DNA of 64,000 bases, taken from NCBI GenBank assembly GCA_045651765.1, contig JAZRSY010000024.1:124001-188000 (forward strand), given 5' to 3'. Origin of the DNA: SIG565 sp045651765. Lineage in GTDB: Bacteria > Bacillota > Clostridia > Oscillospirales > Acutalibacteraceae. The notes below the pieces were generated by a model that ran no database searches, was not told the DNA's origin, and saw only the letters and a program-made list of their open reading frames with translations. Positions 16,420 to 23,455 of the stretch are shown in pieces; position 1 is the first letter of the stretch, and each line of letters opens with the position of its first letter. A program made the position numbers and the translations under genes.

Positions 16420-17157
16420 CTAAATAATACTTTTATAAAAATTTAATGTATTATATTGGCGGTCGGTTTGATAAATTAAGTAATTTTCTGTAATTATGTT
16501 TAATTGTTTTGCGCTCTCTGGCGGAATCGAAAAATTAAAAAGTTTACCAAAATCGGAATAAACAATATGCCTTAATGCAGAAAGTATTGTTTGGTTTAAC
16601 AAATAATTCGAATTAACAGATTTACAATTATTACAACAAATTTCGCCGTTTTCTATTGAAAAAGACATAATTTCATCGTCAAATTTCCCACATTCGCTGC
16701 AAGCTAATAAATTTGGCATATAACCGGTAATAACCATGGTGCGCATTTCGAATATAGATTTTAAAATAGTGTTATCTATATTCCCTTTGCACAAAAAATT
16801 AAGAGTGTTTAAAACAAGTCTTAACTGCTCGTCGGCCGGTGTTTCTTCGGGCGAGAGTGTAGCAGTAAGTTCACAAAAATATTGCGCTAACGCTAAATTT
16901 TCAATGTCAGAAGATAAATTAAAGAAACTGTTAATTAATGCAGCATCTTTAACTTTATATGTATCACCCGAGCGAGTAAGTAATAAATCGGAATAGCAAA
17001 AAAGGCTGGTGGCAGCGTGGTTCTTGTGGCCTACCTTTTTAGCACCCGATACAAATGCCTTTACAACACCTAGATTTTTGGTTAACAAGGTAACCAAACG
17101 GTCATTTTCCCGTATATCCATTACCTTTATTATCAGTGCCGGAGTTGAAATTTGCAT
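16420..17157 (-). CDS. recO: DNA repair protein RecO
   Basis: This 245-residue recombination mediator has an N-terminal OB fold (ALIIKVMDIRENDRLVTLLT) and a C-terminal helical domain. A four-Cys zinc site is visible (CSECGKF near residue 157 and CCNNCKS near 175). It helps load RecA on SSB-coated DNA with RecR. The start overlaps the 3' part of the small yqzL gene by 56 bases in another frame. The order era-yqzL-recO is that of Bacillus. Confidence 0.95.
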   Translation of the reverse strand: MQISTPALIIKVMDIRENDRLVTLLTKNLGVVKAFVSGAKKVGHKNHAATSLFCYSDLLLTRSGDTYKVKDAALINSFFNLSSDIENLALAQYFCELTATLSPEETPADEQLRLVLNTLNFLCKGNIDNTILKSIFEMRTMVITGYMPNLLACSECGKFDDEIMSFSIENGEICCNNCKSVNSNYLLNQTILSALRHIVYSDFGKLFNFSIPPESAKQLNIITENYLIYQTDRQYNTLNFYKSII

Positions 17158-17254
17158 TTTTTACCTCCGAATTATTTTTAATATTACTGTATTCTAAATA
17201 ACTGGCAATTTTGCCATCGTTAATAAATTTATTCCAAGCTTCTGTAAGGTTCAT
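17102..17254 (-). CDS. yqzL: YqzL-family small protein overlapping recO
   Basis: This 50-residue ORF starts at ATG 17254 with TTGGAGG upstream and ends at TGA 17104-17102, inside the recO reading frame. The start MNLTEAWNKFINDGKIASYL has the W-x-x-F...G-x-I-x-x-YL pattern of the YqzL family, whose gene lies between era and recO in Bacillus. The function is unknown. The first 32 or so codons lie outside recO and the last 18 overlap it, so the tail is doubly coded. Confidence 0.72.
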   Translation of the reverse strand: MNLTEAWNKFINDGKIASYLEYSNIKNNSEVKNANFNSGTDNKGNGYTGK

Positions 17255-17323
17255 TATTTATACCTCCAAAGATTATATAAATAATTTAACCTGTCAATTA
17301 TTATATATTTAAGGAAAAATTAA

Positions 17324-18244
17324 CTAATCTAACCCTAAAGTATGTATAACAGATTGCCTGTTGCGCCAATCTTCCTTAACCTTAACCCAAAGTTTTAAAT
17401 TTGTTTTAATACCGAAAAATTTTTCAATATCAATTCTGGCCTTTGTGCCAATATTTTTAAGCATTACTCCGTTTTTACCAATAATTATGCCTTTATGAGA
17501 ATCTTTTTCGCAATAAATGGTTGCTTCAACCTCTAAAATTGGTTCGTTTTGCATATTATCGCGTTCAAAAAATCGGTCGATAGTAACGGCAATACCGTGC
17601 GGTACTTCGCTAGAAAGGGTTCTTAATAATTTTTCTCTAATAAGCTCGGAAACCATAACAGAATCGGGTTGGTCGGTAACATCGTCGGCGCCAAAAAAAT
17701 GAGCAGATGGTGTTGTAAATTTCAAGACTTCGTTAATAATAATATCAACACCGTTGCCGCTTTTTGCGGAAAACGGTACTATTGCAGAAAAATCAAATTT
17801 TTGTGCATAGGCATTAATTATGGTTAATAATTCTTCTTTGTTTTCAAGTAAATCTATTTTATTAATTCCCAAAACTGTGGGGATTTTTTGTTTTTTTAGG
17901 GTTTCAATCAATTCCAATTCGGCCATTGGTAAGTTATTGGAATCAAACTTAAAGCGTGGAACAGCCTCAACAATAAGCAATGCTGCATCAATGTCGGTAA
18001 TGCCATCGCTCACGGCTTTCATCATTTTTTCACCTAAAACATTTTTAGGCTTATGAAAACCTGGGGTATCAATAAAAACCAATTGAGAATTATCAATTGT
18101 TTTAACACCCATTATTTTTGTGCGAGTAGTTTGGGGTTTATTTGATACAATAGAAACTTTTTGACCTAATGCCTTGTTTAAAAAAGAGGATTTTCCAACA
18201 TTGGCACGGCCAATAATACTAATAAATGCCGATTTTGTTTCCAT
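17324..18244 (-). CDS. era: Ribosome-assembly GTPase Era
   Basis: This 306-residue GTPase acts in 30S subunit maturation by binding 16S rRNA. G1 is GRANVGKSS (residues 12-20), G3 is DTPGFHKP, G4 is NKID and G5 is SAKSG. The C-terminal KH domain includes IIIGKNGVMLKNIG near residue 255. It follows ybeY by 7 bp, a functionally coherent pairing. Confidence 0.97.
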   Translation of the reverse strand: METKSAFISIIGRANVGKSSFLNKALGQKVSIVSNKPQTTRTKIMGVKTIDNSQLVFIDTPGFHKPKNVLGEKMMKAVSDGITDIDAALLIVEAVPRFKFDSNNLPMAELELIETLKKQKIPTVLGINKIDLLENKEELLTIINAYAQKFDFSAIVPFSAKSGNGVDIIINEVLKFTTPSAHFFGADDVTDQPDSVMVSELIREKLLRTLSSEVPHGIAVTIDRFFERDNMQNEPILEVEATIYCEKDSHKGIIIGKNGVMLKNIGTKARIDIEKFFGIKTNLKLWVKVKEDWRNRQSVIHTLGLD

Positions 18245-18251
18245 AATTCAC

Positions 18252-18737
18252 CTATTCCTTTACTACAGAAAGTCCTAAACGCGATAAAATTGTTTCTTCT
18301 TTTTCGCGCATTTTAACGGCTTGAATTCCGCCTGCAACATGGTCGTACCCCAACAAATGCAGCATGGAATGCACCGTTAAAAAAGCAATTTCACGCTCAA
18401 GCCCATGGCCATATAAATCAGCTTGAGCAAATGCGTGTTCTGTAGAAATTACAATATCGCCCAACATCTTATTATTAGTTTCGGGGTTAATATCAAAAAC
18501 GCCGTTTTCACCCAAAGGAAATGATAAAACATCGGTAGAATTTTCAATATTTCTAAAATCTATATTCATTTGTTTAATTGTATCATCATCAACAAAAGTA
18601 ACATTTACTTCACAGTCAGAATTAAAATTTTCTTGCTTTAGGGTTGCAATGCAAGATTTTCTAACCAAAAGTCTAATACCTGTTGGAAGTTTAACTGATT
18701 TTTGCCTATCGGCAATATTAACCTTAACCTTAAACAT
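18252..18737 (-). CDS. ybeY: Endoribonuclease YbeY (rRNA maturation)
   Basis: This zinc-dependent RNase of about 161 residues is involved in 16S 3'-end processing and ribosome quality control. The metal motif HSMLHLLGYDH (HxxxHxxGxxH) is present near residue 120. The start at ATG 18737 has AGAGGAAATAAG upstream and overlaps the phoH stop by 8 bp; an in-frame upstream start inside phoH is less likely. Confidence 0.95.
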   Translation of the reverse strand: MFKVKVNIADRQKSVKLPTGIRLLVRKSCIATLKQENFNSDCEVNVTFVDDDTIKQMNIDFRNIENSTDVLSFPLGENGVFDINPETNNKMLGDIVISTEHAFAQADLYGHGLEREIAFLTVHSMLHLLGYDHVAGGIQAVKMREKEETILSRLGLSVVKE

Positions 18738-19707
18738 TCTTATTTCCTCTTTCTTCGCGTTTTTCATAGGCGTTTATAATAGCTTGTACCAGTTTATGCC
18801 TAACAACATCGCGCCCAGATAATTTAATTATTGCAATATCTTCAATATTTTTAAGCACCAAAATTGCCTCTTTTAAGCCTGATTTTTTACCGCTTGGTAA
18901 ATCAATTTGTGTAATATCGCCTGTTACGACAATTTTAGAGCCGTTTCCTAAACGGGTTAAAAACATTTTCATTTGTTCGCAAGTGGTGTTTTGTGCTTCA
19001 TCTAAAATAATAAAACTGTCATCTAAAGTTCGGCCGCGCATATATGCCAGTGGTGCCACCTCAATATCACCACGTTCCTGGCAGCGCAAAAACATATCGG
19101 CACCCATCATTTCATATAAGGCGTCATATAATGGTCTTAAATATGGGTCCACCTTTTGTTGTAAATCGCCCGGTAAAAAACCAAGGCTCTCTCCTGCTTC
19201 TACGGCGGGGCGCGTTAAAATAATTCGGTTAATTTGCTTAGACCTAAACGCCGCAACGGCCATTGCCACAGCCAAATAGGTTTTACCCGTACCTGCTGGG
19301 CCAACGCCAAAGGTAATAGTATTATTTTTGATAGCCTGAACATATTTTTGTTGGCCAATGGTTTTCGGTTTAACCGGCTTACCTCTTGTGGTAACGGCAA
19401 TACATTGCATATTTTTTAATTGGTTAGCAGCAGTTATATTACCGTCATCAGCTAAATTCATAATGTATTCAATATTTTGTTTTGTTATAATTTCGCCTTT
19501 ATTAACAAGTGAAACCAAAACATCTATAACTTCTGCCACCAAATCTACAGCGTTGTCATCCCCAAAAATTTTAATGTAATCTGAATGGGCAGTTATTAGC
19601 ACATTATAGCGTTTTTCAAGCAAACGAATATTTTCATCGTAATTACCAAAAAGCGCTGCAATATGTTCAATATCGTTAATTTTAATATTCTTTTCCGTTT
19701 TTTTCAC
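18730..19707 (-). CDS. phoH: PhoH-family ATPase (PhoH-like protein)
   Basis: This protein of about 325 residues has Walker A GPAGTGKTYLA, a Walker B-type FIILDEAQNTT and the GDITQIDLP motif of PhoH. The role is thought to be RNA-related because it travels with ybeY and era. An ORF extends upstream to 19791, inside yqfD, but family length and the start region (VKKTEKNIKINDIEHIAALFG) favour GTG 19707. The nearest GGAG lies only one base from that GTG, so the exact start is uncertain. A TATGAT box just upstream could be an internal promoter. Confidence 0.88.
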   Translation of the reverse strand: MKKTEKNIKINDIEHIAALFGNYDENIRLLEKRYNVLITAHSDYIKIFGDDNAVDLVAEVIDVLVSLVNKGEIITKQNIEYIMNLADDGNITAANQLKNMQCIAVTTRGKPVKPKTIGQQKYVQAIKNNTITFGVGPAGTGKTYLAVAMAVAAFRSKQINRIILTRPAVEAGESLGFLPGDLQQKVDPYLRPLYDALYEMMGADMFLRCQERGDIEVAPLAYMRGRTLDDSFIILDEAQNTTCEQMKMFLTRLGNGSKIVVTGDITQIDLPSGKKSGLKEAILVLKNIEDIAIIKLSGRDVVRHKLVQAIINAYEKREERGNKNV

Positions 19708-19747
19708 GCTCCAAATAATATATATATTTATTATATCATACTTATTG

Positions 19748-20917
19748 TTAATTTGAAACATCAAATAATAAATTTTCTTTAACTCCAACATTTTTCACAT
19801 ATCTTATATGATATTTTAAAATTATTTCATTATCAGTTTCGTTAATTTCTCTGAATATAATTTGTTTCTCTTGTGCTTCAATAGTATTAAATTGTTCATC
19901 AATTTTACCGGTTAATTCACTTAATAATTCCTCACGGGTAAAAATGATATTTTCTTTATTTAGAAAATTAAATGTTTTCTTATATAATTTTATTGGCATT
20001 TTTTCTCCGAATAAATATAAATTTTTATAACCGCCTTCGGCAACAAAATCACCCTTTACCTGCCCTAAATATAATGGTATTTTAACATTAAAAATTTCCA
20101 AAACATATTTATTTAATTTATTTCCGTTTAAATAAGTATTTTCCCGGGAAAATTTTCCTTTAACCTCAATGATGTCAGAAATTTCTGCTAAAATGTGAGC
20201 TTTGGCCTCTACAAATTTATTATTACTGCCATAGTTTTCAATGCCACTTACTAAAATATCGCCTTTAATAAAAGCATCGCCTTTTTTAACCTCAGCAGAA
20301 CCCGTTTCAACATAAATCTCTTTTACTGAACCGGAATAATCAGCAATTATATTTGCGGGGCTATTTTTATTGTTTTCTTTATTAATTTCGGTAACATTAA
20401 CCGTTATTTTAGAACCTTCTATATTTAACGAGCTCCATGATAAATCATTGCACTTTAATAACAATTTTTCTCTCATTTGCTGCATATTTAAACCCTTTAG
20501 TTTTATACCGTTTTTAATTCCAATTTCTTGGCAAGCTGTCAAAATTTCGCTTTCGCTAATATTTTTATTGCCACTAACAGTAACATTCCAACAAAACAAA
20601 CTTAAACCGTTAATTATAACAAAAAACAAAATAAGCCCCGCAATCAAGCCTATTCTTTTTATATATTTTTTTATAATAAATGGCAAACCAAATTTATTTA
20701 AAATTTTAATTTTAACGCGTATATTTCCTTTAATTTTTTTAATTCTTTTAAAATCTTTTATTAATACACATAATTCGATTTTATTTTTATATTTTTTAAT
20801 ATTCCAAAAATTTATATTGTTAACCGAAAATAAATTTATAATTTTTTCACAAAAATCTCCAAAAATGCAAATTTCAACATAACCAACAATAAATTTGTAT
20901 AAATTTATAATAAGCAT
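19748..20917 (-). CDS. yqfD: Sporulation protein YqfD
   Basis: This protein of about 389 residues is expressed in the mother cell in spore formers (sigma-E regulon in Bacillus) and is of unknown biochemical role. It has one membrane helix near residues 88-108 (IGLIAGLILFFVIINGLSLF) and then a long extracytoplasmic part (TVSGNKNISESEILTACQEIG; VKEIYVETGSAEVKKGD). The start at ATG 20917 has AGGGGTAAAT upstream. It overlaps yqfC, its constant partner. Confidence 0.9.
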   Translation of the reverse strand: MLIINLYKFIVGYVEICIFGDFCEKIINLFSVNNINFWNIKKYKNKIELCVLIKDFKRIKKIKGNIRVKIKILNKFGLPFIIKKYIKRIGLIAGLILFFVIINGLSLFCWNVTVSGNKNISESEILTACQEIGIKNGIKLKGLNMQQMREKLLLKCNDLSWSSLNIEGSKITVNVTEINKENNKNSPANIIADYSGSVKEIYVETGSAEVKKGDAFIKGDILVSGIENYGSNNKFVEAKAHILAEISDIIEVKGKFSRENTYLNGNKLNKYVLEIFNVKIPLYLGQVKGDFVAEGGYKNLYLFGEKMPIKLYKKTFNFLNKENIIFTREELLSELTGKIDEQFNTIEAQEKQIIFREINETDNEIILKYHIRYVKNVGVKENLLFDVSN

Positions 20918-20925
20918 ATTTACCC

Positions 20926-21222
20926 CTAAAAACAAAATTCGGTTGAATTGATTTTACCTAAAACAGTAATTTGACTCTCATTAAAATTTGTAATTTTAAA
21001 ATCTGAACCTAAAAAAATAATATATCCTTTTTTAACACTAATTTTAATAAAATTTTCATCATACTCCATAATTCCAACAGCGCCCTCAATTTGCACCTGT
21101 TTGTTACCAAAAAAACTAATACTCGGCAAGCCTAAGGAAGAAAACTCGGGCAAATCGTTAGAATAATTTAAGAATTTAAGTTTATTATTAGACTTTTTTA
21201 AATTAGTTTTAATTTTTTTCAT
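20926..21222 (-). CDS. yqfC: Sporulation protein YqfC
   Basis: This protein of about 98 residues matches the YqfC family: LPSISFFGNKQVQIEGAVGI, then a repeated beta pattern ending in SQITVLGKI. YqfC is a small sporulation protein always encoded before yqfD. ATG 21222 is preferred (GGTG upstream), with an in-frame start at 21234 possible. The intergenic region to the divergent ylbJ is short (78 bp) and AT-rich. Confidence 0.88.
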   Translation of the reverse strand: MKKIKTNLKKSNNKLKFLNYSNDLPEFSSLGLPSISFFGNKQVQIEGAVGIMEYDENFIKISVKKGYIIFLGSDFKITNFNESQITVLGKINSTEFCF

Positions 21223-21300
21223 TATTAACACCAAACTTTCTAATTAAAGTTATGTTAAATATATATTAATAATTCATAATATAAATTTAGGTGGGGTAAA

Positions 21301-22344
21301 ATGTTGTTGTTTATTAACAAATTTAAAGAAATATTATTTTTAATTTTAATTTTAGGTTTTGCTTTCCTTTTAATAATAAATCCAACAATAGCCAGATATT
21401 CGGCTTATGAAGGCATAAAAATTTGCGGGAGTGTACTTATTCCCTCTTTATTTCCTTTTACGGTTATTTCGGTTTTTTTACATAAAACTAGCCTATTAAA
21501 CATTTTGCCGGTCCCAAAAAAATTTTCTCATTACAAAACAGTTTTAGGCATTTTTTTAATATCAATTATAGGCGGTTATCCAATAGGAGCAAAAATAATT
21601 AGCGAAGAATACAAAAATAAAAATATAAACAAATCAACCGCAAACCACTTATTATATTCTTGCGTTTGTGGTGGACCATCGTTTATAATATTAACAGTGG
21701 GTTGCGGTATTTTTAAATCGCTTAAATTAGGGTTAATATTTTATATATCTAATGTTTTAAGTTCATTAATTATATTTATTTTTTTTAAAAATAAAATTAC
21801 AGTTTCAAAAAATTATAAAAACTCAAACAATAATATATCAACAAGTTTTGTTGATTCAGTCGCAATTTCAAGCAGCACAGTTTTAGACATTTGTTCATAT
21901 GTAATTTTGTGTTCAACCTTTATTGGAATTATTAAAAACAGTAGTTTAAATTACTTTTTTAAAAATTTAATAATAAGCGTTACCGAAATTACTAATGCTA
22001 CAATTAATATAAGAAATATATATCTAATATCATTTCTTTTGGGGTTTGGCGGACTTTGCGTAATTTTACAACTATTTTCGCAAACCTATATCATAAACCC
22101 GAATTTTATTAAAATTATTATTTCTCGCATAATTAATGGTGTGTTATCGGTGTTTTTTACCTTTATAACCCTTAAAATTTGGCCAGTAACAATCGAAACT
22201 TTTAGCAATAACGGTAATTTAAACTTAGTTTTAACAAAAAATTCAATTGTTTCTGTAACGGTTATTACTGTAACTGTTGTTTTATTTTTAATAAGTGTTA
22301 ATAACAAAAAATTTTGCGGAAAATTTTTAATAGATATTTTTTAA
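21301..22344 (+). CDS. ylbJ: Sporulation integral membrane protein YlbJ
   Basis: This 347-residue polytopic protein has about eight hydrophobic helices. Family landmarks are IIGGYPIGAKIISE (near residue 96) and CVCGGPSFIILTVG. YlbJ is a sigma-E-dependent membrane protein needed for cortex and spore heat resistance in Bacillus. AGGTGGGG is the ribosome site. CATAATAT at 21275-21282 resembles a sigma-E -10 box, though I place little weight on it. Confidence 0.88.
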   Translation: MLLFINKFKEILFLILILGFAFLLIINPTIARYSAYEGIKICGSVLIPSLFPFTVISVFLHKTSLLNILPVPKKFSHYKTVLGIFLISIIGGYPIGAKIISEEYKNKNINKSTANHLLYSCVCGGPSFIILTVGCGIFKSLKLGLIFYISNVLSSLIIFIFFKNKITVSKNYKNSNNNISTSFVDSVAISSSTVLDICSYVILCSTFIGIIKNSSLNYFFKNLIISVTEITNATINIRNIYLISFLLGFGGLCVILQLFSQTYIINPNFIKIIISRIINGVLSVFFTFITLKIWPVTIETFSNNGNLNLVLTKNSIVSVTVITVTVVLFLISVNNKKFCGKFLIDIF

Positions 22345-22352
22345 ATTTTATA

Positions 22353-22380
22353 TTGACAAAACCGCTTTTTGTGGTATAAT
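22353..22380 (+). promoter_or_regulatory. Promoter of the tRNA-His/tRNA-Gln unit
   Basis: TTGACA (22353-22358), a 16-bp spacer and TATAAT (22375-22380), 12 bases before the tRNA-His 5' end. Both boxes are perfect. Confidence 0.88.
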
Positions 22381-22392
22381 ACTTGCATATGC

Positions 22393-22470
22393 GGTGGATG
22401 TAGCTTAGTTGGTTAAAGCGCCAGTTTGTGGCACTGGAGACCGTGGGTTCGAGTCCCATCTTCCACCCCA
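22393..22470 (+). tRNA. tRNA-His (GTG)
   Basis: The cloverleaf has the anticodon stem CCAGT/ACTGG with loop TTGTGGC, so the anticodon is GTG. The T-loop is TTCGAGT. The extra 5' G (G-1) at 22393 pairs with discriminator C, diagnostic of tRNA-His, and CCA is encoded. One T-T mismatch is seen in the acceptor stem. Confidence 0.95.
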
Positions 22471-22484
22471 TTCTTAAAATTTAT

Positions 22485-22559
22485 TGGGGTGTCGTCAAGC
22501 GGTAAGACACAGCACTTTGACTGCTGCATTCGTAGGTTCGAATCCTGCCACCCCAGCCA
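22485..22559 (+). tRNA. tRNA-Gln (TTG)
   Basis: The acceptor TGGGGTG pairs with CACCCCA. The anticodon stem CAGCA/TGCTG carries loop CTTTGAC, so the anticodon is TTG. CCA is encoded after discriminator G. It is cotranscribed with tRNA-His, 14 bp apart. Confidence 0.95.
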
Positions 22560-22561
22560 AA

Positions 22562-22606
22562 AAAGTATTCATTAAAATTTAGGTTTTAATGAATACTTTT
22601 TTTATT
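22562..22606 (+). terminator. Terminator of the tRNA-His/Gln unit
   Basis: AAAGTATTCATTAAAA and TTTTAATGAATACTTT form a perfect 16-bp stem (22562-22599, loop TTTAGG), followed by a T run. Confidence 0.92.
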
Positions 22607-22708
22607 ACAATTTTTAGTTTTTTTAGTTAAATTTACCTTAAATATTTATTTGCTGATTGCTAAAAATAAAATCACAAACGCAAAAAAATATTTAAGGAGT
22701 GAAAAGAA

Positions 22709-22894
22709 ATGGCAAAGAACGTAGTTCCAGAGGCTAAAGAGGCTCTTAACCGTTTTAAGATGGAAGCTGCTAACGAAGTTGGCGTTAATCTTAAACAAGG
22801 TTATAACGGAGACTTAACAGCTAAACAGGCTGGTTCAATCGGTGGTCAAATGGTTAAAAAAATGATTGAATCTTACGAAAACAGCATGAAATAG
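22709..22894 (+). CDS. Alpha/beta-type small acid-soluble spore protein
   Basis: This 61-residue SASP coats and protects DNA in the spore core. The C-terminal signature is clear (AGSIGGQMVKKMIESYE). The N-terminal germination-protease region is FKMEAANEVGV. AAGGAG lies upstream of the ATG. Expression would be in the forespore (sigma-G), but no convincing sigma-G promoter was found in the preceding 100 bp. Confidence 0.95.
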   Translation: MAKNVVPEAKEALNRFKMEAANEVGVNLKQGYNGDLTAKQAGSIGGQMVKKMIESYENSMK

Positions 22895-22907
22895 TTGATA
22901 TATTTAG

Positions 22908-22938
22908 AAGGGGCACTCCAACAGGGGTGCCCTTTCGT
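22908..22938 (+). terminator. Hairpin after the SASP gene
   Basis: AAGGGGCACTCC-AACA-GGGGTGCCCTTT is a strong 12-bp stem with two G-T pairs. The following CGTTAAAAAA has no real T tract, so it may act as an mRNA stabiliser as much as a terminator. Confidence 0.6.
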
Positions 22939-23006
22939 TAAAAAAGTTGTTTAAAATGAATAAATTATAAAGTTTAGCTCAAAATAAAAACAAAGGAGTT
23001 GATATT

Positions 23007-23213
23007 ATGTTAGACCGAATTTGTCTTATTTTGATAATTATTGGTTCACTTAACTGGGGCAGCGTTGGATTATTTCAATTCGATTTAGTTGCTTGGATTT
23101 GTGGTTCCAGTGAATCAATAGTGGCCAGAATAATCTACACAGTTATTGCCTTAGCAGGTGTTTGGTGTATTTCGTTATTATTCAGAGAACGTAATAATGT
23201 AATTTCCGAATAA
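23007..23213 (+). CDS. DUF378 small membrane protein
   Basis: This 68-residue protein has two hydrophobic helices. It carries the DUF378 landmark IIGSLNWGSVGLFQFDLV at the N-terminal helix and VIALAGVWCISLL in the second. The function is unknown; the Bacillus relative is YuzA. AAGGAG lies upstream and a terminator follows directly, so it is monocistronic. Confidence 0.9.
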   Translation: MLDRICLILIIIGSLNWGSVGLFQFDLVAWICGSSESIVARIIYTVIALAGVWCISLLFRERNNVISE

Positions 23214-23218
23214 AATAA

Positions 23219-23247
23219 AAAAGCACTTCGTATGAAGTGCTTTTTTT
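23219..23247 (+). terminator. Terminator after the DUF378 gene
   Basis: AAGCACTTC-GTAT-GAAGTGCTT followed by seven T residues; it ends two bases before the convergent tRNA-Lys. Confidence 0.9.
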
Positions 23248-23248
23248 A

Positions 23249-23324
23249 TGGTGACCCATCGGAGATTCGAACTCCGGACACCTTGATTAAAAGTCAAGTG
23301 CTCTGCCAGCTGAGCTAATGGATC
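23249..23324 (-). tRNA. tRNA-Lys (TTT)
   Basis: Read on the minus strand, the acceptor GATCCAT pairs with ATGGGTC. The anticodon stem CTTGA/TCAAG carries loop CTTTTAA, so the anticodon is TTT. The T-loop is TTCGAAT and CCA is encoded. The length is 76 bases. Confidence 0.95.
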
Positions 23325-23345
23325 GTAATTTTTGACAGCCATATT

Positions 23346-23374
23346 ATTATAACAACCTAAACCCGTATTGTCAA
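23346..23374 (-). promoter_or_regulatory. Promoter of tRNA-Lys
   Basis: Minus strand: TTGACA (23374-23369), a 17-bp spacer, TATAAT (23351-23346). Perfect boxes 21 bases before the tRNA. Confidence 0.88.
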
Positions 23375-23405
23375 CACTTTTCTTTAGTATTTTGCCAAAT
23401 TTTTT

Positions 23406-23440
23406 AAAAAAATTTCCCCACAACATAAAAATTGTGGGGA
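23406..23440 (-). terminator. Terminator after leuS
   Basis: On the minus strand CCCCACAA and TTGTGGGG form the stem, followed by AAATTTTTTT. This ends the long run that starts at infC or at an internal promoter. Confidence 0.85.
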
Positions 23441-23455
23441 AAATTTTAAAATTTA

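Noticed and set aside
22611..22708. Sigma-G promoter for the SASP gene
   Set aside because: No pair of boxes with correct spacing could be seen; only the ribosome site is convincing.
23178..23426. Minus-strand 82-codon ORF containing PLAQLAEHLTFNQGVRSSNL
   Set aside because: It is the translation of the tRNA-Lys gene and its flanks, a well-known spurious protein in databases.
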